From Saprospiraceae bacterium (GTDB lineage Bacteria > Bacteroidota > Bacteroidia > Chitinophagales > Saprospiraceae), in NCBI GenBank assembly GCA_016711125.1, contig JADJTQ010000001.1, forward strand, positions 310,001-374,000: 64,000 nt of DNA, read 5' to 3'. The notes beneath the pieces are model-generated. The model saw only the letters and a program-made list of their open reading frames with translations. It searched no databases and was not told where the DNA came from. This document shows positions 60,033-64,000 of the stretch, in pieces. Made by a program: the position numbers and the translations under genes. Every line of letters starts with the position of its first letter. Position 1 is the first letter of the stretch.

Positions 60033-60454
60033 ATGCAGGTTCTTACGAAAGGCATCGAATTGGAAACAGACGGTTTTACAGAGATTATTGATATCACCCC
60101 TCACGTGATTCGCATTCTTCAGGAGAGTAAATTTAAAGAAGGGCAGGTAACAGTTTTCGGAATCGGTTCTACAACTGGCATCACTACCTGGAGTTTGAAC
60201 CTGGTCTGGTAAATCATGATGTCCGTGAAATGCTGGAGGAAATCGCACCTTACCAGAAAAGTTATGTACACAATAGGACCTGGGGTGATGACAATGGAGC
60301 TGCGCATCTCAGATCTTGTATTATAGGTACGAGTTATTGCTGTCCTTTTGTTGAAGGAAGACTTTTGCTTGGTACGTGGCAACAGATCGTATTTATTGAT
60401 TTTGACACCCGCTCTCGCCAAAGACAAATTGCGGTTCAACTGATTGGTAACTAG
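60033..60454 (+). pseudogene. YjbQ/UPF0047 family protein, frameshifted as given
   Basis: About 140 residues after repair. The first part reads ITPHVIRILQESKFKEGQVT and GSTTGITT. The frame then breaks near 60187 (ACTACCTGGAGTTTG, one base short), and the second part reads EFEPGLVNHDVREMLEEIAP, RTWGDDNGAAHLRSC and LLLGTWQQIVFIDFDTRSRQ. These are the family's conserved segments, including the HN and H...D positions. YjbQ proteins form small trimers or hexamers and have been linked to thiamine-phosphate synthase side activity. The true cellular role is uncertain. Only the second half appears as an uninterrupted frame. Confidence 0.85.
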
Positions 60455-60496
60455 AAGTCTATGATTCAGATTTAGAAAAATTAACTTTTTCTTTCC

Positions 60497-60522
60497 AATA
60501 CGATCGAACATTTGATCGTATT
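60497..60522. promoter_or_regulatory. Inverted repeat AATACGATC-N8-GATCGTATT
   Basis: Nine-base perfect arms at 60497-60505 and 60514-60522, between the YjbQ and M48 protease genes. It is followed by TTAAAG, not a long T run. It shares AATACGAT arms with the 26950-26985 repeat, so both may be sites for the same regulator; alternatively it is a weak terminator for YjbQ. Confidence 0.45.
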
Positions 60523-60562
60523 TAAAGAGTATCCATTAGTGTTGCTGTAAACTTATGATAGA

Positions 60563-61351
60563 ATGGTATATCGAGGTAGGACGCTGATTAGTCTTTTGGT
60601 TTTTTTGCTGGTCTCATGTGGAGACTCCGGAATTAATATTTTTTCCGTCGAAGATGATGTCAAACTCGGAATGCAATTACGTGATGAGATTCTTGCGGAT
60701 CCTGAGGAATATCCCGTTTTAGATCGAAATAGATACGGAGCCGCCTATCAGTATGTTGAATCTCTTGTTGCTGATATTTTAGCGTCAGGTCAGGTGAAAC
60801 ATCAGGATGAATTTGCCTGGGAATTGTATTTGATTGACGATGAAAAAACACTCAATGCTTTTGCCGCTCCCGGGGGTTATATTTTTGTGTACACGGGATT
60901 AATTAAATTTCTCGAAACAAAAGATGATTTTGCTGGCGTGATGGGGCACGAGATGGCTCATGCTGACCGTAGACATTCGACAAATCAGTTGACCAAGCAA
61001 TATGGAATTGGGTTATTGCTTACGATCATTTCGGGCGGTGACCCCAATACCTTGTCTCAAATTCTGGCTTCACTGGTAGGTCTGCAATTCAGCCGGGATC
61101 ATGAATCGGAAGCCGATACTTATTCGGTAATTTATCTTTGCGACACTCCATATGCTGCAAATGCAGCTGCCAGTTTTTTTGAAAAGCTGATTAATGAGGG
61201 TGCGGCAACTCCACCGGCTTTTCTGAGTACCCACCCTAATCCTGATGATCGGGTAGCGGACATCAATGCACAGGCAACCGAAAAAGGTTGTGATCTTACA
61301 TTTGATTCAAGCATCAAAGAATGGCAGGATTTTCAGAAATCATTACCCTAA
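60563..61351 (+). CDS. M48-family metalloprotease lipoprotein (BepA/LoiP type)
   Basis: 262 residues. Signal with lipobox (FLLVSC, Cys near 19) followed by the zinc-protease core: VMGHEMAHADRRHS (HExxH) and, later, SRDHESEADTYSV supplying the third ligand. The C-terminal part (FLSTHPNPDDRV) is typical of M48B proteases that act as periplasmic quality-control enzymes on outer-membrane proteins. No TPR domain is present, unlike BepA. An ATG at 60563 starts the gene. Intact. Confidence 0.9.
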   Translation: MVYRGRTLISLLVFLLVSCGDSGINIFSVEDDVKLGMQLRDEILADPEEYPVLDRNRYGAAYQYVESLVADILASGQVKHQDEFAWELYLIDDEKTLNAFAAPGGYIFVYTGLIKFLETKDDFAGVMGHEMAHADRRHSTNQLTKQYGIGLLLTIISGGDPNTLSQILASLVGLQFSRDHESEADTYSVIYLCDTPYAANAAASFFEKLINEGAATPPAFLSTHPNPDDRVADINAQATEKGCDLTFDSSIKEWQDFQKSLP

Positions 61352-61476
61352 ATACTCCAAGGGGGTCATGACCCCTCGGATTCGAGTAGGACAAACGATA
61401 CACAGGTCATCGGCAATTTTTGAATCTGAGTTTTGTCATCCCGTTATTCTCCAAATGATTCGTCATATTTACATGA

Positions 61477-62811
61477 TTAGGGGACCAAAGGTATCATTGT
61501 CTCCTTTGCATGTATGCGTTGAACCCACGTGAGAAATAAGAGGCCGATGAAAAACCACAACGCCAGAGCAATAATGGAGTTTCGCATGCTTCCGGTTAAG
61601 TTATCCAGATAGCCCCACATGATCAGACCACTCATCATAGCAAGTTTTTCACATACATCATAGAAACTAAAATAACCTGCATTGTTTTCTGTTTTGGGGA
61701 TAAATTTGGAATAGGTGGAACGTGACAGAGATTGTACTCCACCCATAACCATTCCGATGAAGAAACCGGCAATATAGAAATGGAGAGGTGTTGTGATAAA
61801 ATAGCTAAATAAGCAGATTAATACCCAAATGCTGACCGCTATAATCAGTGCGATTACATTATTGAGTTTATTGGATATCCAGGCAAAAAGAAATGCTCCG
61901 CCGATGCCTACATATTCTAGCAACAGAATAGTGATAATGAGTTGCATCATGGAGAGATGAATTTCCTTTTCCCCAAATGAAGCGGCCATAAACATGACCG
62001 TCTGAACACCCATGTTATAGAAAAAGAAACTCAGTAGAAAAATCCTGAGTTTTTTTTCTGATTTTAATCTTTTGTAGATTTTAATCAGTTGACTATAGCC
62101 GCTCAAAAGATAATTCGGTGTGGCAGCCCGACCCTGGTAGATGCCGACCGGCAATTTTTTGAAGGCAATTTGTGCAAAACCGATCCACCAGATCCCGGTG
62201 AGAAGAAAGGAGATTCTGGGTAAGATTGTGTCGTCAGTGATTCCTAATGCTTTCTGATTCAGTATAGCTACTAAATTCAGAATTAACAGGGTAGTAGCTC
62301 CCAGATAGCCAAATGCATAACCTTTAGCACTAACTTTGTCTTGTAGGTTCTCGCTCGCTATGGCCGGTAAAAACGAGTTATAAAATACGATGCTGCCTGA
62401 ATATCCGATCGTGGCCAACATCATAAACAAAAGGGCATAGATGACCAAATCACCACTTGAAAAAAAGAATAATAGCATGCAGCCTAGTCCACCTAAGTAA
62501 CAAAAAAACTGCATGAATCTTTTTTGATTACTGGAATAATCGGATATGGAAGACAGAATAGGAGAAACTAAAGCAACGAGACCGAAAGCAATACCTAGAT
62601 TAATAGAGTAGGCTGCCGTGTTTTCAATATGAATTCCCAAAATTTCGATGCGACCATCGCCATTAGTCCTTGTGATTGAATTGTAGTATGCTGGAAAAAT
62701 GGCAGAGGTGATCACCAGGGCATAGGCTGAATTGGCCCAATCGTACATTGCCCAGGCATTGATGGTTTTTTTGTCATTTTTAATGATCGTGTGTATTGCT
62801 TCTTGTTGCAT
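61477..62811 (-). CDS. UMF1 (Atg22-like) major facilitator transporter
   Basis: 444 residues with about twelve hydrophobic segments. The N-terminal NAWAMYDWANSAYALVITSA is the signature of UMF1/Atg22-type MFS proteins, which export amino acids from vacuoles in yeast and are of uncertain substrate in bacteria. Other recognisable segments are SPILSSISDYSSNQKRFM and GMVMGGVQSLSRSTYSKFIP (typical repeated motif of the family). Start ATG 62811. It ends 18 bases before the next gene's end on the same strand, so it lies downstream of the Omp85-like gene and may be cotranscribed. Intact. Confidence 0.9.
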   Translation of the reverse strand: MQQEAIHTIIKNDKKTINAWAMYDWANSAYALVITSAIFPAYYNSITRTNGDGRIEILGIHIENTAAYSINLGIAFGLVALVSPILSSISDYSSNQKRFMQFFCYLGGLGCMLLFFFSSGDLVIYALLFMMLATIGYSGSIVFYNSFLPAIASENLQDKVSAKGYAFGYLGATTLLILNLVAILNQKALGITDDTILPRISFLLTGIWWIGFAQIAFKKLPVGIYQGRAATPNYLLSGYSQLIKIYKRLKSEKKLRIFLLSFFFYNMGVQTVMFMAASFGEKEIHLSMMQLIITILLLEYVGIGGAFLFAWISNKLNNVIALIIAVSIWVLICLFSYFITTPLHFYIAGFFIGMVMGGVQSLSRSTYSKFIPKTENNAGYFSFYDVCEKLAMMSGLIMWGYLDNLTGSMRNSIIALALWFFIGLLFLTWVQRIHAKETMIPLVP

Positions 62812-62829
62812 GTATCTTGTCTTAGACTT

Positions 62830-64000
62830 TTAGAAAGCTTCACCAAGGTAGAAGTAGAAACCATGTTGTCTTCTTCCCGGTCCATCTGATCCCTTTTGCA
62901 AGCCAATAGCGTAATCTATTCTCAGATTTACCCTCGATTCGGGATTAAATAAGATTCGCACTCCACCTCCTTCAGCCAGATTAAAGCGACTAATCTGAAA
63001 ATCAGGAAGGGTGTGAAAAACCTGTGCACCACTCAAGAATCCAACTACTCCTAGTCTTTTCCAGACTTGCCAAAGCTTGCTATCGGTGTCCTCTTTCCAG
63101 AAAGGCCATCGGTATTCCATTTCAAATCCCGTCATATGATAGTCCTGATAGGTCCCCTAAAGTATCCCCTGATGAGTTTATGACCTCCCACCCTTGAAAG
63201 TGCTGGCATAGGAACCATCTCACTAGTCAGTTGGGCTGAACCAAAGATCCTTAGTCCAAGGGTTTGATTATTAATTGTATTTTTGAAAAATCTGAGATCG
63301 GCAGACAAAGAGGTGAAACTGTAATCACTGCCCAGATACTTGTGGTAGGTCAACATATTTAATTGAATCATAGCACCTTGCAGAGGATTTAGGATTGGTG
63401 ACCTGGTGTCAAATAATGCCTGAAGGCCAAGGCCCGATCGAATACCATCAATTGGCAGGTTGATAATCTCAAGAGAATCAGCATTGAGATAATAGTAGTT
63501 GCCCGCTGTGACCCGCATCCGGTACAGATATTCCATGTCATACTGAACACCGAGGTACAAATTGGGCTTGATTTTTCGAAGCACTACAGGAGAAAATTTG
63601 ATCCTGTCCGAATTAAAATTCAGATAGTTCAGGGTGTCTGCTTTACCCTCTGCCCGCACTTCCACCAATAAGGCAGCAGCCTGATTTCCTGGACCATAAT
63701 TGCGATCTGGATATCGGTTGAAGAAAGCCTCACCTCTTGAACGCCAAAGATTTTGGCCGAAAAAAAACTCCCATTTGGCCTCCGCAATAATCGGCTTGTT
63801 GAGAGTATACACGCCGATAAACTCCAGGTTGGAAATGGGTGTGTTGAGCTGATTTTTATCGAAATCGAAGTAGCGTATTCCAATAGCACCCAGAGTCAAT
63901 TTCGTCTCTGGTGAGTAGCTAATTGCTGGGAAAACGTCGAGTCTTTTAAAATCTTCTTTGGTATTGGCTTCAGCTTTTTGACCTTCCTGACCAACTATAG
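62830..64000 (-). pseudogene. BamA/D15-type outer-membrane protein (C-terminal part), frameshifted and running off the window
   Basis: Only the 3' part is in the window; the frame is open to the right edge (IVGQEGQKAEANTKEDF). It shows the C-terminal beta-barrel of the Omp85 superfamily: GAIGIRYFDFDKNQLNTP, GLGLQALFDTRSPILNPLQG and GGHKLIRGYFRG (the conserved RGY/F segment of loop L6), ending in YAIGLQKGSDGPGRRQHGFY and FYLGEAF. A base is missing near 63153, so MTGFEMEYRWPFW continues in another frame. The product is either an assembly factor of outer-membrane proteins or a related phospholipase or surface antigen. The N-terminal POTRA region cannot be judged. Confidence 0.8.

Noticed and set aside
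1..64000. CRISPR array
   Set aside because: The repeats found are long hairpin units or 83-bp and 1.59-kb tandems with near-identical 'spacers', and no cas genes are present.

Overview
The window reads as a chromosomal segment of a Bacteroidota bacterium, perhaps from the Saprospiria (the class is inference). Pointers are a type IX secretion (T9SS) sorting tail, a periplasmic Reg_prop/Y_Y_Y hybrid sensor kinase, a STN/carboxypeptidase-like TonB receptor paired with a DUF4249 lipoprotein, LytTR and FIST signalling proteins, DUF1080 and DUF4112 proteins, lipoproteins with Bacteroidota-style lipoboxes, and almost no Shine-Dalgarno sites.

Layout. 1-5.9 kb: a co-directional set of permease, glutamine-synthetase-like ligase, short-chain dehydrogenase, aldehyde dehydrogenase and class I amidotransferase, which together fit a gamma-glutamylated route for ethanolamine or a similar amine. 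5.9-7.1 kb: a REP-associated tyrosine transposase (RAYT) inside palindromic repeats. 7.1-12.9 kb: DUF1080 protein, two sulfatases and a DUF5009/heparan acetyltransferase-like membrane protein, suggesting sulfated glycan use. 12.9-14.7 kb: two minus-strand tRNAs (Pro-GGG, Val-GAC) and structured repeats. 14.7-22.2 kb: AbgB-like M20 hydrolase, DUF202 protein, PBP1A and GH78 rhamnosidase. 22.4-26.9 kb: a minus-strand signalling module of Hpt, LytTR regulator, FIST sensor and hybrid histidine kinase.

27.1-37.5 kb is the most unusual part. Three tandem cassettes of about 1.59 kb encode two paralogous small secreted proteins (types A and B). They are followed by a chaperone-like protein, a further paralogue (C), a 915-residue outer-membrane usher-like protein, a fourth paralogue (D) overlapping its stop codon, and one more small secreted protein. 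I read this as a chaperone-usher-like surface fibre locus with amplified subunit genes. All subunits share a hydrophobic N-terminal strand and a C-terminal strand ending in TLTD plus Q or N.

37.6-64 kb: tRNA-Pro(CGG) with three 83-bp structured repeats attached to its 3' end, a CBM96-like secreted protein, an MDR oxidoreductase, a 1383-residue hybrid sensor kinase, a roughly 1960-residue M43-type protease with T9SS tail, a TonB receptor/DUF4249 pair, a TIM-barrel protein, DUF4112, alpha-amylase, acetylxylan-esterase-like protein, YjbQ, M48 protease, a UMF1-type MFS protein and the 3' part of a BamA/D15-like gene.

Caution for every reader: about twenty coding lesions, mostly single-base indels in short homopolymers, fall in unrelated and otherwise well-conserved genes. 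Differences between the near-identical cassettes show the same indel pattern. Sequencing or assembly error is the simplest explanation, so the 'pseudogene' labels here mean 'disrupted as given', not proven inactivation.
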